From Flavobacterium branchiicola (GTDB lineage: Bacteria > Bacteroidota > Bacteroidia > Flavobacteriales > Flavobacteriaceae), in assembly GCF_018383905.1 (NCBI RefSeq), contig NZ_JAGYWA010000001.1, positions 391,518-455,517 on the forward strand: a DNA stretch of 64,000 bases, read 5' to 3'. The notes below the pieces were generated by a model. It had not been told where the DNA came from, searched no databases, and was given only the letters and a program-made list of their open reading frames with translations. Below, piece after piece: positions 19,973 through 29,014 of this stretch (within the stretch, counting starts at the first letter, position 1; each line of letters opens with the position of its first letter). Position numbers and translations under genes: made by a program.

Positions 19973-21181
19973 TCATCGCTTATTACTTTCAATATTAGGC
20001 AAAAATCCTGTTATAATACCAACTAAAGGCAAAAATGCACACACTTTAAAAACATAGGCTATACTCGTCATATCAGCCAATTTACCCAAAATAGCAGATC
20101 CTAATCCTCCCATTCCAAAAGCAAATCCAAAAAATAACCCAGCAACCAAACCAACTTTACCCGGCATTAATTCTGTAGCGTACACTAAAATAGCCGAAAA
20201 TGCAGAAGAAATGATCACTCCAATTATAACAGATAAAATACCAACCCAAAACAGAGAAACATATGGCAACATTAGAGTAAACGGAGCTACTCCTAAAATC
20301 GAAACCCATATAACATACTTTCTTCCAAACTTATCCCCTACTGCACCACCAAGCAATGTCCCAACTGCAACAGCTCCTAAAAATGCGAACAAATAAATCT
20401 GAGATTCCTGTATTGACAAATTAAACTTATCGATTAGAAAAAAAGTATAATAACTTGTAATACTGGCTAAATAAAAATATTTGGAGAAAATCAAGATAAG
20501 CAGAATCACCAATGAATATACTACCCTCTTTTTAGATAGTTTATGAGTAAAAACTTCCTCTAACCCTCCTTTATTTTGTCGTTTCAATTCTAAATGAGCA
20601 CTATACCAAATTGCAATTTTATACAAAATAAAAATCCCAACCAAGGCGATAAGACAAAACCAAATTACATAAAACTGACCATGAGGCACTACAATTAAAG
20701 CAGCTAATAAAGGTCCTACTGCACTTCCAGCATTTCCCCCCAACTGAAAAATAGACTGAGCCAATCCCTTCTTTCCTCCCGAAGCCATATGTGCAACCCT
20801 GGAAGATTCTGGATGAAAAATAGAAGAACCAATACCAATTAAACTAACCGCAATTAATAAATAGGTAAAACTGGAAGCAATGGAAACAAAAAACAAACCT
20901 GCTAATGTAAAACTCATCCCAACAATTAACGAATATGGTTTAGATTTTTTATCTGTATACATACCCACAAATGGCTGCAAAATAGAAGCCGTAAGCTGGT
21001 AAGTAAAAGTAATCATCCCAATTTGGGTAAAACTTAAATTAAATTTTTCTTTAAACAATGGGTAAACAGAAGGAATTACCGCTTGCAACAAATCATTTAT
21101 AAAATGAGAAAAACTGATAATAAAAAGTATCGAATAGATCGTTTTTTGAGCTATTTCAGGCTGCGCCTTAACATTTGTCAT
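19973..21181 (-). CDS. MFS exporter, fosmidomycin-resistance (Fsr) type
   Basis: 402 residues from the ATG at 21181 (MTNVKAQPEIAQKT). An upstream in-frame ATG at 21244 would add 21 residues without family character and leave only 33 bp to the divergent regulator. The protein has about twelve membrane helices. The family hallmarks of Fsr-like transporters are seen in the first helix (SHFINDLLQAVIPSVYP), loop 2-3 (GMYTDKKSKPYSL) and the segment GIGSSIFHPESSRVAHMASGG. Members export fosmidomycin or similar compounds in other bacteria; the natural substrate here is unknown. The divergent AraC regulator is a likely local controller. Confidence 0.88.
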   Translation of the reverse strand: MTNVKAQPEIAQKTIYSILFIISFSHFINDLLQAVIPSVYPLFKEKFNLSFTQIGMITFTYQLTASILQPFVGMYTDKKSKPYSLIVGMSFTLAGLFFVSIASSFTYLLIAVSLIGIGSSIFHPESSRVAHMASGGKKGLAQSIFQLGGNAGSAVGPLLAALIVVPHGQFYVIWFCLIALVGIFILYKIAIWYSAHLELKRQNKGGLEEVFTHKLSKKRVVYSLVILLILIFSKYFYLASITSYYTFFLIDKFNLSIQESQIYLFAFLGAVAVGTLLGGAVGDKFGRKYVIWVSILGVAPFTLMLPYVSLFWVGILSVIIGVIISSAFSAILVYATELMPGKVGLVAGLFFGFAFGMGGLGSAILGKLADMTSIAYVFKVCAFLPLVGIITGFLPNIESNKR

Positions 21182-21277
21182 AGGATAATATTTTAATTTT
21201 GAATAGAAATAAAGTTTACTATTTCTTTTCGACAAAGATCCCATTAATTATATTGTCAGAATTACTACATTTGGACA

Positions 21278-22078
21278 ATGAATAACGACTATCAGACACA
21301 CCCAATAACAGACCTTGGATTTCAAGTAAATCCTTTACTTCCGGTTTTAGGCTACACAGAAACAATTACAGACGCTATTTGTTCGTTGCATTCACACCCA
21401 AGGGCGCAACTTATTTATGCAACAACCGGAGTTATGAATATAGTTGTAGAAAATCAAATTTGGGTCGTAAATCCATTGCAGGGATTATGGATTCCCGGAG
21501 ACGTAGAACATCAGGTATCTTTTCAAAAAGACGTAAAACTTTATAGTATTTTTATTGATCCATCCTATACAAAAGATCTTCCGATACAAAGTTTCTCTTT
21601 TGACATTTCATCATTTCTAAAACAACTAATGTTTAAAATTATTTCTTTTCCGGATCAGAAAAACACAACCCAATCACAAAAAAGAATTATGGATGTGCTT
21701 CTGGATGAACTAGCTTTAATACAGCCAAGTTCTACTTTTTTACCCACAAGTAACAATGCAAAACTAAAAAACATTGTCAACCTTTTAATTAATGATGTTG
21801 CGAACAAAGAATCAATCGAATACTTTGCTAATTTATCCTGTATGAGCAGCCGAACTTTATCCAGACTTTTCATTAAAGAACTAGGCATGAGTTTTAGCGA
21901 CTGGCGAATAAGACTAAAACTATTAGAAGCGATAAAAAGATTAGGAGAAAAACAATCCATAAAAGAGATTGCCTTTGATTTAGGGTATGAAACCTCCAGC
22001 GCATTTATTTTTATGTTTAAAAAAAACCTTGGCAAAACCCCATCAAATTATATTTTAGAAAATAAAGCATTGGACTAA
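21278..22078 (+). CDS. AraC-family transcriptional regulator
   Basis: 266 residues with an N-terminal cupin sensor domain (about 30-110; LHSHPRAQLIYATTGVM, PLQGLWIPGDVEH) and a C-terminal pair of helix-turn-helices (about 165-260; SIEYFANLSCMSSRTLSRLF and SIKEIAFDLGYETSSAFIFMFKK… without intervening insertion). Such cupin-AraC regulators usually sense a small molecule and control a neighbouring transporter. It diverges from the Fsr-like exporter gene with 96 bp between starts. TACATTTG at 21266-21273 sits just before the ATG. Confidence 0.92.
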   Translation: MNNDYQTHPITDLGFQVNPLLPVLGYTETITDAICSLHSHPRAQLIYATTGVMNIVVENQIWVVNPLQGLWIPGDVEHQVSFQKDVKLYSIFIDPSYTKDLPIQSFSFDISSFLKQLMFKIISFPDQKNTTQSQKRIMDVLLDELALIQPSSTFLPTSNNAKLKNIVNLLINDVANKESIEYFANLSCMSSRTLSRLFIKELGMSFSDWRIRLKLLEAIKRLGEKQSIKEIAFDLGYETSSAFIFMFKKNLGKTPSNYILENKALD

Positions 22079-22170
22079 TTTTCTATTTCAAAATACCATA
22101 AAATCAAAAATACATCCCCTTTTTGAATTACTCAGGTCCGTCAAAAATCAATTCAATTAATTCCAAAAAA

Positions 22171-22192
22171 AAATCCCGATTGCTCGGGATTT
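22171..22192. terminator. Bidirectional terminator between araC-type gene and infB
   Basis: A perfect 9-bp stem AAATCCCGA/TCGGGATTT with TTGC loop. On the minus strand it is followed by eight or more T, making it a strong end for rimP-nusA-infB. Confidence 0.9.
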
Positions 22193-22215
22193 TATATTTG
22201 AAAAGTAATTCAATT

Positions 22216-25122
22216 TTATTTCAATTTTTTCTTAATTGCAACTTCATGGTATGCTTCAATAACATCTCTTTCTTCGATGTCGTTAAAACCTTTAATCTGA
22301 ATACCACAATCGTAACCTTTAGAAACTTCTTTAACATCATCTTTGAAACGTTTCAATGCCACAAGCTCACCTGTATGCACTACAACACCATCTCTGATAA
22401 CTCTAATTTTAGAAGATCTCATAATTTTTCCGTCTGTCACCATACAACCTGCAATTGAACCCACTTTAGAAATTTTGAAAATCTCACGAATCTCAGCAGT
22501 TCCTAAAATCTCTTCTTTCATCTCTGGTGCCAACATTCCTTCCATCGCATCTTTCAAGTCATCGATAGCTGCATAGATAATAGAATAGTAACGGATATCA
22601 ATTTCTTCCTTATCAGCAAGCTGTCTCGCGTTTCCTGCAGGACGAACGTTAAATCCGATAATAATTGCATCTGATGCAGAAGCCAACATAACGTCAGTTT
22701 CGGTAATTGCACCAACACCTTTATGAATAATATTAATTTGAACTTCTTCAGTTGAAAGTTTAGAGAACGAATCTGATAATGCTTCAACAGATCCATCAAC
22801 GTCTCCTTTAAGGATAACATTCAATTCTTTAAACTGACCAAGTGCAATACGACGACCAATTTCATCAAGTGTAATATGCCTTTGTGTACGTACAGATTGT
22901 TCACGCATTAATTGAGAACGTTTAGAAGCAATTTGTTTCGCTTCTTTTTCATCTTCAAAAACATTAAACTTATCTCCCGCTGTTGCAGCACCATCTAAAC
23001 CTAAAACAGAAACCGGAGTCGAAGGACCTGCTGTTAAAACAGTATGCCCTCTTTCGTCATGCATCGCTTTAATTTTACCATGATGTTTCCCTGCAAGCAT
23101 GTAATCACCAATTTTCAATGTTCCGTGTTGAACTAAAATTGTAGAAACATATCCTTTTCCTTTATCTAAGAAAGCCTCAACAACTGTACCTTGCGCCGCT
23201 TTATTAGGATTAGATTTTAAATCTAAAATCTCAGCCTCTAATAAAACTTTTTCTAATAATTCTTTAACACCAGTTCCAACTTTTGCAGAAATATCATGTG
23301 ACTGAATTTTTCCACCCCAATCTTCAACAAGTAAATTCATACTAGCCAAACGCTCTTTGATTTTTTCAACATTCGCATTTGGTTTATCAATTTTATTGAT
23401 TGCAAATATAATTGGCACTCCCGCAGCTTGTGCGTGAGAAATCGCTTCTTTTGTTTGTGGCATGATATCATCATCCGCAGCTACTACAATAATAGCAATA
23501 TCTGTAACTTGAGCTCCACGTGCACGCATCGCGGTAAACGCCTCGTGACCCGGTGTATCTAAAAATGCAATTTTCTGACCATTATCTAAAGTTACTCCGT
23601 ATGCTCCAATGTGCTGAGTAATACCTCCAGACTCACCAGCGATAACATTTTCTTTACGAATATAATCCAGTAAAGATGTTTTACCGTGATCCACGTGACC
23701 CATTACAGTAACAATTGGCGCTCTAACTACTAAATCTTCTTCTTTATCTTCGATTACCTCAATAGCATCTTCAATATCAACAGTAATGAATTCAACTTCA
23801 TAACCAAACTCATCAGCAACAATAGTTAATGTTTCAGCATCAAGACGTTGATTCATGGTAACCATAATTCCAAGCGACATACAAGTTCCGATAACTTTAG
23901 TAATCGGCACATCCATCATGATTGCAATTTCACCTACAGTAACAAACTCAGTAACCTTAATAGTTTTACTTCCTTCATCAAGTGCTCTTTGCTCATCATC
24001 AGATTTCTGACGGTGCGTTTCTCTTTTATCTCTTCTGTACTTAGCAGCTTTTGATTTACCACCTTTACCCTGAAGTTTTTCAAGAGTTTCTCTAATTTGA
24101 TTTTTAACTTCCTCTTCAGTAGGCTCAACTTTTGCAACAATCGCAGGACGGTTTCCTTTTACAAAACCTGGTCTTGAACTTCTGTTAGCATTAAAACCTC
24201 CACCTCCTGTATTTGGAGTTATTTTATTAGGATTTGGTGTTCCCGGCGCATTACCTGTTGCAGGTTTTGGCGCACCAGGAGTTCCCGGTTTAGGAGCAAT
24301 TCTTTTACGCTTATTTTTATTAGCATTATTTCCGGCTCCAGGAGCTCCAGGTTTATTTGGAGTAATCTTTGGATCTTCTTTCTTTTTCTTAGGTTTATTA
24401 AATTGAGATAAATCAATTGTTTGACCAGTAAGAGTAGTTCCAGATAATTTTTGATATTGAGTCGTGATAGTCTCTTCAGAAGTTGTTGGATCCGTAGAAA
24501 CAATTGGCTCCTGTGCTACTTTTGAAGTTTCAGCTTTCACCTCTTTCTTCTCTGCATCCTTCTTCTCGATCTCTTTCTTTTCTGTAATAATAGGTTTTTC
24601 TACCTTTTTCTCTTCAGAAACTACAGGAGCTGTTTGCTCAGGCTGTACAATTTCTTTTTGAACAGGTTTTTCTGGTTGAGCTGGAGTAATAACTGCTTTT
24701 GGCTCTTCGACCTTAGCCGGTTCCTCAACAGGTGCAGCAACAACTGCAGGCTTCTTAGGATTTAAATCAATTTTACCAACTTGAACAGGTCCGGTTACAA
24801 CAGCTCTCGCTTTTATAATCTCTTGTTGCTTTTGGCGCTCCTCATCTTGTCTGCGTTTGTCCTCAATTTCTTTCTCACGTTCAACACGTAATGCTTCTTT
24901 CTCTTTTCTTTTCTCTTCCCCTACCTCTTTAGAAGCTTCCTTATTCCCCTTATCGCCCGCAAATTGGCTTTGTAGGATATTAAATTCACTGTCAGAAATT
25001 TTAGCATTTGGATTTGCATCAATGGCAATTCCCTTATCTTTTAGATAATCAACAGCTCTTTCTAACGAAATATTTAATTCCCTTAAAACCTTGTTTATTC
25101 TTATTACTCTCTCTTCAGACAT
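22216..25122 (-). CDS. infB: Translation initiation factor IF-2
   Basis: IF-2 is the GTPase that brings fMet-tRNA to the 30S subunit and promotes subunit joining. The 968 residues start with a winged IF2_N domain ([20 protein letters not shown]), then a long low-complexity region rich in E, K, P, A and G (about 50-370), a second IF2_N region ([17 protein letters not shown]) and the G domain from about residue 475 ([21 protein letters not shown]), followed by domains II-IV. The length and long charged N-terminal linker are typical of Bacteroidota. It is last in the rimP-nusA-infB operon, 59 bp after nusA. Confidence 0.97.
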   Translation of the reverse strand: MSEERVIRINKVLRELNISLERAVDYLKDKGIAIDANPNAKISDSEFNILQSQFAGDKGNKEASKEVGEEKRKEKEALRVEREKEIEDKRRQDEERQKQQEIIKARAVVTGPVQVGKIDLNPKKPAVVAAPVEEPAKVEEPKAVITPAQPEKPVQKEIVQPEQTAPVVSEEKKVEKPIITEKKEIEKKDAEKKEVKAETSKVAQEPIVSTDPTTSEETITTQYQKLSGTTLTGQTIDLSQFNKPKKKKEDPKITPNKPGAPGAGNNANKNKRKRIAPKPGTPGAPKPATGNAPGTPNPNKITPNTGGGGFNANRSSRPGFVKGNRPAIVAKVEPTEEEVKNQIRETLEKLQGKGGKSKAAKYRRDKRETHRQKSDDEQRALDEGSKTIKVTEFVTVGEIAIMMDVPITKVIGTCMSLGIMVTMNQRLDAETLTIVADEFGYEVEFITVDIEDAIEVIEDKEEDLVVRAPIVTVMGHVDHGKTSLLDYIRKENVIAGESGGITQHIGAYGVTLDNGQKIAFLDTPGHEAFTAMRARGAQVTDIAIIVVAADDDIMPQTKEAISHAQAAGVPIIFAINKIDKPNANVEKIKERLASMNLLVEDWGGKIQSHDISAKVGTGVKELLEKVLLEAEILDLKSNPNKAAQGTVVEAFLDKGKGYVSTILVQHGTLKIGDYMLAGKHHGKIKAMHDERGHTVLTAGPSTPVSVLGLDGAATAGDKFNVFEDEKEAKQIASKRSQLMREQSVRTQRHITLDEIGRRIALGQFKELNVILKGDVDGSVEALSDSFSKLSTEEVQINIIHKGVGAITETDVMLASASDAIIIGFNVRPAGNARQLADKEEIDIRYYSIIYAAIDDLKDAMEGMLAPEMKEEILGTAEIREIFKISKVGSIAGCMVTDGKIMRSSKIRVIRDGVVVHTGELVALKRFKDDVKEVSKGYDCGIQIKGFNDIEERDVIEAYHEVAIKKKLK

Positions 25123-25181
25123 ATAACCTTTTTATTATTACCTTTTTCGTTGTGTTGTTAGAGCAGATACTCAGCTATTGG

Positions 25182-26435
25182 CTAGCTATCAAACTCCTCT
25201 TTTAGTATCTTCATAACATCCAGAATTGTTTCCTCTTCTAAATCTGTTCTTCTTACTAAATCTTCTACTTCTTGTTTCAAAATACTTTTTGCAGTATCTA
25301 AACCTATCTTAGCAAATTCTTCTATAACCCATTCTTCGATTTCATCTGAAAACTCTGTTAATTCAACATCATCTTCATCTGCAACTGTTCCTGCCACGTC
25401 TCCTTCACGGATAACATCTAATTCATAACCTGTCAACTGACCTGCTAATTTAATATTGTGACCACCTCTACCAATTGCTTTAGAAACTTCTTCTAATTTC
25501 AAGAATACTTCAGCTCTCTTGTTTTCTTCGTCAATTTTGATAGAAGAAACTTTTGCCGGACTTAAAGCTCTTGTTATAAATAACTGAATGTTATTTGTAT
25601 AGTTGATTACGTCGATATTTTCGTTTCCTAACTCACGAACAATTCCGTGAATACGAGAACCTTTCATACCAACACAAGCTCCTACAGGGTCAATTCTATC
25701 ATCATAAGAATCCACCGCTACTTTTGCTTTTTCACCAGGAATACGTACTACATTTTTAACTGTAATTAATCCGTCGAATACTTCAGGAATTTCTTGTTCA
25801 AATAATTTCTCTAAGAACTTCTCAGAAGTTCTAGACATAATAATTTGAGGTTTGTTTCCTTTTAATTCAACGCTTTCAATAATTCCACGAACATTATCTC
25901 CTTTACGGAAAAAGTCAGATGGAATTTGTTTTTCTTTCGGAAGCACAATCTCGTTCCCTTCATCATCAACTAAGATAACAACTCTAGGACGCACGTGATG
26001 CACTTCTGCTGTATAAATATCACCGATAATATCTTTAAATTGCTTATAAAGATTTGTATTATCGTGTTCGTGAATTTTAGATATTAAGTTTTGACGTAAT
26101 GCCAAAATAGCTCTTCTTCCTAAATCAATCAATTTAACCTCTTCAGAAACCTCTTCACCAATTTCAAAATCCGCTTCAATCATTCTTGCTTCAGTCAAAG
26201 TAATCTCTTCGTTCTCAAAATCAAGATCTTCATCAGCAACGATTACTCTTCTTCTCCAAATTTCCATATCTCCTTTATCAGGATTTATAATAATGTCGAA
26301 GTTATCATCAGAACCGTATTTTTTCTTTAATGCATTTCTAAAAACGTCTTCTAAAATTGCCATAAGCGTTACACGATCAATAAGTTTATTGTCTTTAAAC
26401 TCTGAGAATGAATCGATTAATGCTAAATTTTCCAT
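25182..26435 (-). CDS. nusA: Transcription termination/antitermination factor NusA
   Basis: NusA binds RNA polymerase and nascent RNA and modulates pausing, termination and antitermination. The 417 residues contain the N-terminal domain, an S1 domain (about 130-200; GDIYTAEVHHVRPRVVILVD), and two KH domains (ACVGMKGSRIHGIVRELGNE and AIGRGGHNIKLAGQLTGYEL). The acidic repeat (AR) domains of E. coli NusA are absent apart from a short acidic tail, as usual outside the Gammaproteobacteria. It lies 13 bp after rimP. Confidence 0.97.
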   Translation of the reverse strand: MENLALIDSFSEFKDNKLIDRVTLMAILEDVFRNALKKKYGSDDNFDIIINPDKGDMEIWRRRVIVADEDLDFENEEITLTEARMIEADFEIGEEVSEEVKLIDLGRRAILALRQNLISKIHEHDNTNLYKQFKDIIGDIYTAEVHHVRPRVVILVDDEGNEIVLPKEKQIPSDFFRKGDNVRGIIESVELKGNKPQIIMSRTSEKFLEKLFEQEIPEVFDGLITVKNVVRIPGEKAKVAVDSYDDRIDPVGACVGMKGSRIHGIVRELGNENIDVINYTNNIQLFITRALSPAKVSSIKIDEENKRAEVFLKLEEVSKAIGRGGHNIKLAGQLTGYELDVIREGDVAGTVADEDDVELTEFSDEIEEWVIEEFAKIGLDTAKSILKQEVEDLVRRTDLEEETILDVMKILKEEFDS

Positions 26436-26448
26436 GCGAATTCTTTAA

Positions 26449-26913
26449 TTAAAATGTTACTGTAACAATTGCCTCTTTAATTTCTGTATAAGGTATTTGT
26501 TGCTCTTTTTGAACTGTTTCTTTTCCTTTTCCTACTTTTTTCGGTTCTCTTGCTTCCCAAGACAAAATTATAAAAACATCGTTAGCTTCAACCAATTCTG
26601 CTTCAATTTTTTCAGTATTTGTAGTAACAATCAATGTTCTACCAATATTTTTCTTGTATTGCCTTGTCATTTTCAAAGGTGACCCTACTCCAACCGATGC
26701 TACTTCAAGCGAAAAATCCTGCTCTTCACGATCCAGATTATTCTCTATTGCACGACTAATATCAATACAATCCTGCAGCGCCACTCCATTATCACCGTCT
26801 AAACCAACACTAATCTTAAAAGAATCCGAAATTGCCAGGTCAATCAAAAAGATCGATGGCTTTTCCAGAAGAGCTTCTGTAATTAATCCGTTTACTTTTT
26901 CTTTAAATGTCAT
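26449..26913 (-). CDS. rimP: Ribosome maturation factor RimP
   Basis: RimP assists maturation of the 30S subunit. I start it at the ATG at 26913 ([11 protein letters not shown], 154 residues); the frame is open to an ATG at 26949, but that start lies in the leader hairpin and gives a non-family extension. The conserved [20 protein letters not shown] segment and the SVGVGSPLK motif are present. It opens the conserved rimP-nusA-infB operon. Confidence 0.93.
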   Translation of the reverse strand: MTFKEKVNGLITEALLEKPSIFLIDLAISDSFKISVGLDGDNGVALQDCIDISRAIENNLDREEQDFSLEVASVGVGSPLKMTRQYKKNIGRTLIVTTNTEKIEAELVEANDVFIILSWEAREPKKVGKGKETVQKEQQIPYTEIKEAIVTVTF

Positions 26914-26920
26914 AATTTTA

Positions 26921-26947
26921 TAAAAAGAGGGGACACTTAGTCCCCTC
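26921..26947 (-). promoter_or_regulatory. Terminator-like hairpin in the leader of rimP-nusA-infB
   Basis: A perfect 8-bp G/C-rich stem (26927-26934 with 26940-26947, loop of 5) is followed on the minus strand by five T residues, then the rimP ATG 13 bp after the stem. It lies between the operon promoter and the first codon, so it can act as an attenuator or translation control. The hairpin is seen in sequence; the role is inference. Confidence 0.65.
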
Positions 26948-26975
26948 ATTATTTAGATTTTAATAAATAACGGTG

Positions 26976-27005
26976 CAAATATAGTGATTTTTTTATAAAT
27001 CAAAA
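26976..27005 (-). promoter_or_regulatory. Promoter of rimP-nusA-infB
   Basis: TTTTG (complement 27001-27005), 17-bp spacer, TATATTTG (complement 26976-26983). Predicted leader about 55 nt, containing the hairpin at 26927-26947. Confidence 0.8.
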
Positions 27006-27013
27006 TAAATTGA

Positions 27014-27040
27014 TTGCTCTAATAATATTTCTTATCTTTA
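27014..27040 (+). promoter_or_regulatory. Possible promoter of the universal stress protein gene
   Basis: TTG at 27014-27016 and TATCTTTA at 27033-27040, spacer 16. The -7 box misses the final G of the consensus. Confidence 0.4.
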
Positions 27041-27088
27041 TAGAAGCAATAAAATAACAGATTACTCAATAATTTAACCCAAAAAATT

Positions 27089-27914
27089 ATGAAACGAATT
27101 CTAGTTCCTACTGACTTCTCAGAACACGCAGAAGATGCCTTAAAAGTCGCTGCACAAATTGCAAAAAAAAAATGATTCAGAAATTATCATTTTACATATG
27201 CTGGAATTGCCGCATCAAATGAACGATGCCATTCTTGGTGGCGCCAGCATTCCAGAAACAATGCTTTTCATGAAAAAGGCCAACGAAATGCTTGACGAAA
27301 TCTCATCAAAACCTTATTTGGATGGAATTTCGGTAACTGAAATTGTAAAAATGGACAAACCAATTCATGGAATCACTCAGGTAAGCAAAGATTACGAAGT
27401 TGATTTAATCATAATGGGATCACACGGCTCTTCCGGAGTTGAAGAACTTTTAATTGGCTCTAACACCGAAAAAGTAGTTCGAAACTCCGAAATCCCGGTT
27501 TTAGTCATTAAAAAAGAGATTCCAAACTTTAATGCCGCAAATATTGTTTTCGCTTCCGATTTTTCAGAAGAAACAAAAAAACCTTTCGAAAAACTTTTAA
27601 ACTTTACGCAATTTTTTGATTCAAAAATACACTTGGTCACCATTTGCACCCCAAACAGCTTTAAACCAACACACGCTCTTGAAAAAGCCATGAGCGATTT
27701 TGTAGAGGAATTCAAACTCACCAATTACACCAAACAAATATACAACGACACAAATATTGAAAAAGGAATTTTAAATTTTTCTAACAGCATAAATGCAGAC
27801 ACTATCGGAATGTGCACTCATGGCAGAACTGGTTTTGCTCATTTTTTCAACGGAAGCATCAGCGAAGGACTAGTAAACCATTCTATTAAACCTGTAATTA
27901 CTTTTAAAATTTAA
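27089..27914 (+). pseudogene. Two-domain universal stress protein with a frameshift in an A10 run
   Basis: Translation from the ATG at 27089 gives MKRILVPTDFSEHAEDALKV, the classic UspA start, but reaches TGA right after a run of ten A (27163-27172). Removing one A restores a continuous frame (…QIAKKNDSEIIILHMLELP…) to the stop at 27914, a 274-residue protein with two UspA domains. The first ends with an ATP-binding-like GSHGSSGVEELLIGSNTEKV; the second with CTHGRTGFAHFFNG. Either the gene is inactivated, expressed by slippage on the A run, phase-variable, or the extra A is a sequencing error. An open frame downstream begins at a TTG at 27159, which is not a credible start. Confidence 0.75.
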
Positions 27915-27942
27915 AAGACCTCTATCCACATACAAAAAAAAC

Positions 27943-27977
27943 AAAGAGGCAGTCTATTTGAACAAGACGCCTCTTTT
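27943..27977. terminator. Bidirectional terminator
   Basis: AAAGAGGC pairs with GCCTCTTT, with an inner GTCT/AGAC extension, followed by T residues in both directions. It serves the stress-protein gene (plus) and the small peptide gene at 28051-28191 (minus). Confidence 0.85.
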
Positions 27978-28050
27978 TATTAAACGATAAAACTCAAGAT
28001 ACCCAACAAGTTTCCTTAAATTTCCTTCTTTTTCCAATTTTTCACCCTAC

Positions 28051-28191
28051 TTATCCTGGAATAATAACATCTATTATCGGTTCCAATTTTTCCACAACTT
28101 GCAACACATCATCTAACCAATCCCCACCTTGCACTTGTTTCATTTCACAAGAATCTAACCTTTCCGAATTGAATTTTTCTAAATTGTCCAT
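28051..28191 (-). CDS. Small double-glycine-leader peptide (46 residues), bacteriocin- or signal-like precursor
   Basis: A complete short frame, ATG at 28191, TAA ending at 28051. The N-terminal 23 residues look like a GG leader: charged/polar start MDNLEKFNSERL, then MKQVQGG, where GG (22-23) would be the cleavage site of a C39-peptidase ABC exporter. The remaining 23 residues are acidic and hydrophobic (DWLDDVLQVVEKLEP… ending IIPG) and could form an amphipathic helix; the only Cys is in the leader. A consensus promoter stands upstream (28263-28292) and a terminator downstream (27943-27977), so it is a self-contained unit. No exporter or modifying enzyme is encoded nearby. The call as an exported peptide rests on the leader motif and is inference. 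Confidence 0.65.
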   Translation of the reverse strand: MDNLEKFNSERLDSCEMKQVQGGDWLDDVLQVVEKLEPIIDVIIPG

Positions 28192-28262
28192 AATTTTATT
28201 TTTTCAATTAATATTTAGTTAAAACAAAAAAAATATGCTGTAGCTTTTTTTTTCTGAAGAAT

Positions 28263-28292
28263 CAAATTTACATAAAAACTTAAAAATCAAAA
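28263..28292 (-). promoter_or_regulatory. Promoter of the GG-leader peptide gene
   Basis: TTTTG (complement 28288-28292), 17-bp spacer, TAAATTTG (complement 28263-28270); predicted leader about 65 nt. The rest of the stretch from 28293 to 28471 shows no gene or repeat that I can support. Confidence 0.75.
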
Positions 28293-28471
28293 CAATAACA
28301 ATGTCAAATATTCTTTGTGACAAAAAAATTAACTAATTCCACATTTCGCACATAATCATCACACAATATCCTAAAACATCAATTTAACCCATTAGTCAAT
28401 TTAAAAAACCCTTACAGAACCTACAAAGTAACCAACCACAACACCAACCAAAAGCTTTAAATTTCATCAAT

Positions 28472-28503
28472 AAAAAAAGCCTCTCATTTCTGAGAGGCTT
28501 TTT
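28472..28503 (-). terminator. Terminator of the first tRNA-Gln
   Basis: GCCTCTCA (28479-28486), TTTC loop, TGAGAGGC (28491-28498), flanked by A and T runs extending the stem. It follows the 3' end of the tRNA on the minus strand. Confidence 0.9.
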
Positions 28504-28506
28504 ATG

Positions 28507-28577
28507 TTGGTCTACAAGGACTCGAACCTTGAAAGACTGCACCAAAAACAGTTGTGTTACCATTACACCATAGACCA
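28507..28577 (-). tRNA. tRNA-Gln (anticodon TTG), downstream copy
   Basis: A 71-nt cloverleaf: acceptor 5' TGGTCTA with 3' TAGACCA, D arm GTGT/ACAC with AATGGTA loop, anticodon stem ACTGT/GCAGT with loop TTTTGGT (anticodon TTG), T arm CAAGG-TTCGAGT-CCTTG, discriminator A. The 3' CCA is not encoded. It differs from the other copy only in the T stem. Confidence 0.96.
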
Positions 28578-28597
28578 GCAATGCTGTTAAGCGGGTG

Positions 28598-28628
28598 CAA
28601 AATTAGAACTTTATTTAACTTATACAAA
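28598..28628 (-). promoter_or_regulatory. Promoter of tRNA-Gln (downstream copy)
   Basis: TTTG (complement 28625-28628), 19-bp spacer, TAATTTTG (complement 28598-28605), 20 bp before the tRNA 5' end. Confidence 0.85.
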
Positions 28629-28664
28629 CTTTTTAGAAAACTTTTTAGAAAAAAAATTTTACAT

Positions 28665-28694
28665 AAAAAAAGCCTCTCATTTCTGAGAGGCTTT
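28665..28694 (-). terminator. Terminator of the second tRNA-Gln
   Basis: GCCTCTCA (28672-28679), TTTC loop, TGAGAGGC (28684-28691) with A/T runs; same sequence as the terminator at 28472-28503. Confidence 0.9.
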
Positions 28695-28697
28695 ATG

Positions 28698-28768
28698 TTG
28701 GTCTACTAGGACTCGAACCTAGAAAGACTGCACCAAAAACAGTTGTGTTACCATTACACCATAGACCA
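28698..28768 (-). tRNA. tRNA-Gln (anticodon TTG), upstream copy
   Basis: Same 71-nt body as the copy at 28507-28577 but with T stem CTAGG/CCTAG in place of CAAGG/CCTTG: two changes on each side that keep both pairs, direct evidence that the stem is under selection. CCA is not encoded. Confidence 0.96.
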
Positions 28769-28788
28769 GCAGTGCTGTTAAGCGAGTG

Positions 28789-28819
28789 CAAATTTAAGGC
28801 TTTATTTAGTTTACACAAA
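28789..28819 (-). promoter_or_regulatory. Promoter of tRNA-Gln (upstream copy)
   Basis: TTTG (complement 28816-28819), 19-bp spacer, TAAATTTG (complement 28789-28796), 20 bp before the tRNA 5' end; same layout as the other copy. Confidence 0.85.
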
Positions 28820-29014
28820 CTTTTTGCCTAAAAAAAATCATTTTTTTTACTTTTTTTAACTTCGAAACTCCCATCAACACCAGAAACCCTTCATAAACAA
28901 CACATTACTTTTTACAGATTGTTTTATAGAATTTTTTGTTAATGCTCGTTTCTTTACATAAAAAAACATTTTCTTTGTAGGACTTAAAAACATACAAAAT
29001 TTTAACACCTAAAT

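Larger units (their letters stand above)
28472..28819 (-). repeat. Tandem duplication of a promoter-tRNA-terminator unit
   Basis: Promoter boxes and tRNAs of the two tRNA-Gln copies are offset by exactly 191 bp, and the terminators by 193 bp. The spacers between promoter and tRNA are alike but diverged. Each copy is a full transcription unit, so both are probably expressed. Confidence 0.85.

Noticed and set aside
21181..21244. Upstream ATG start of the Fsr-like transporter
   Set aside because: It adds 21 residues without family similarity and crowds the divergent regulator; the internal ATG fits the family start.
28396..28581. 61-codon minus-strand frame
   Set aside because: It runs through a tRNA-Gln gene and its terminator.
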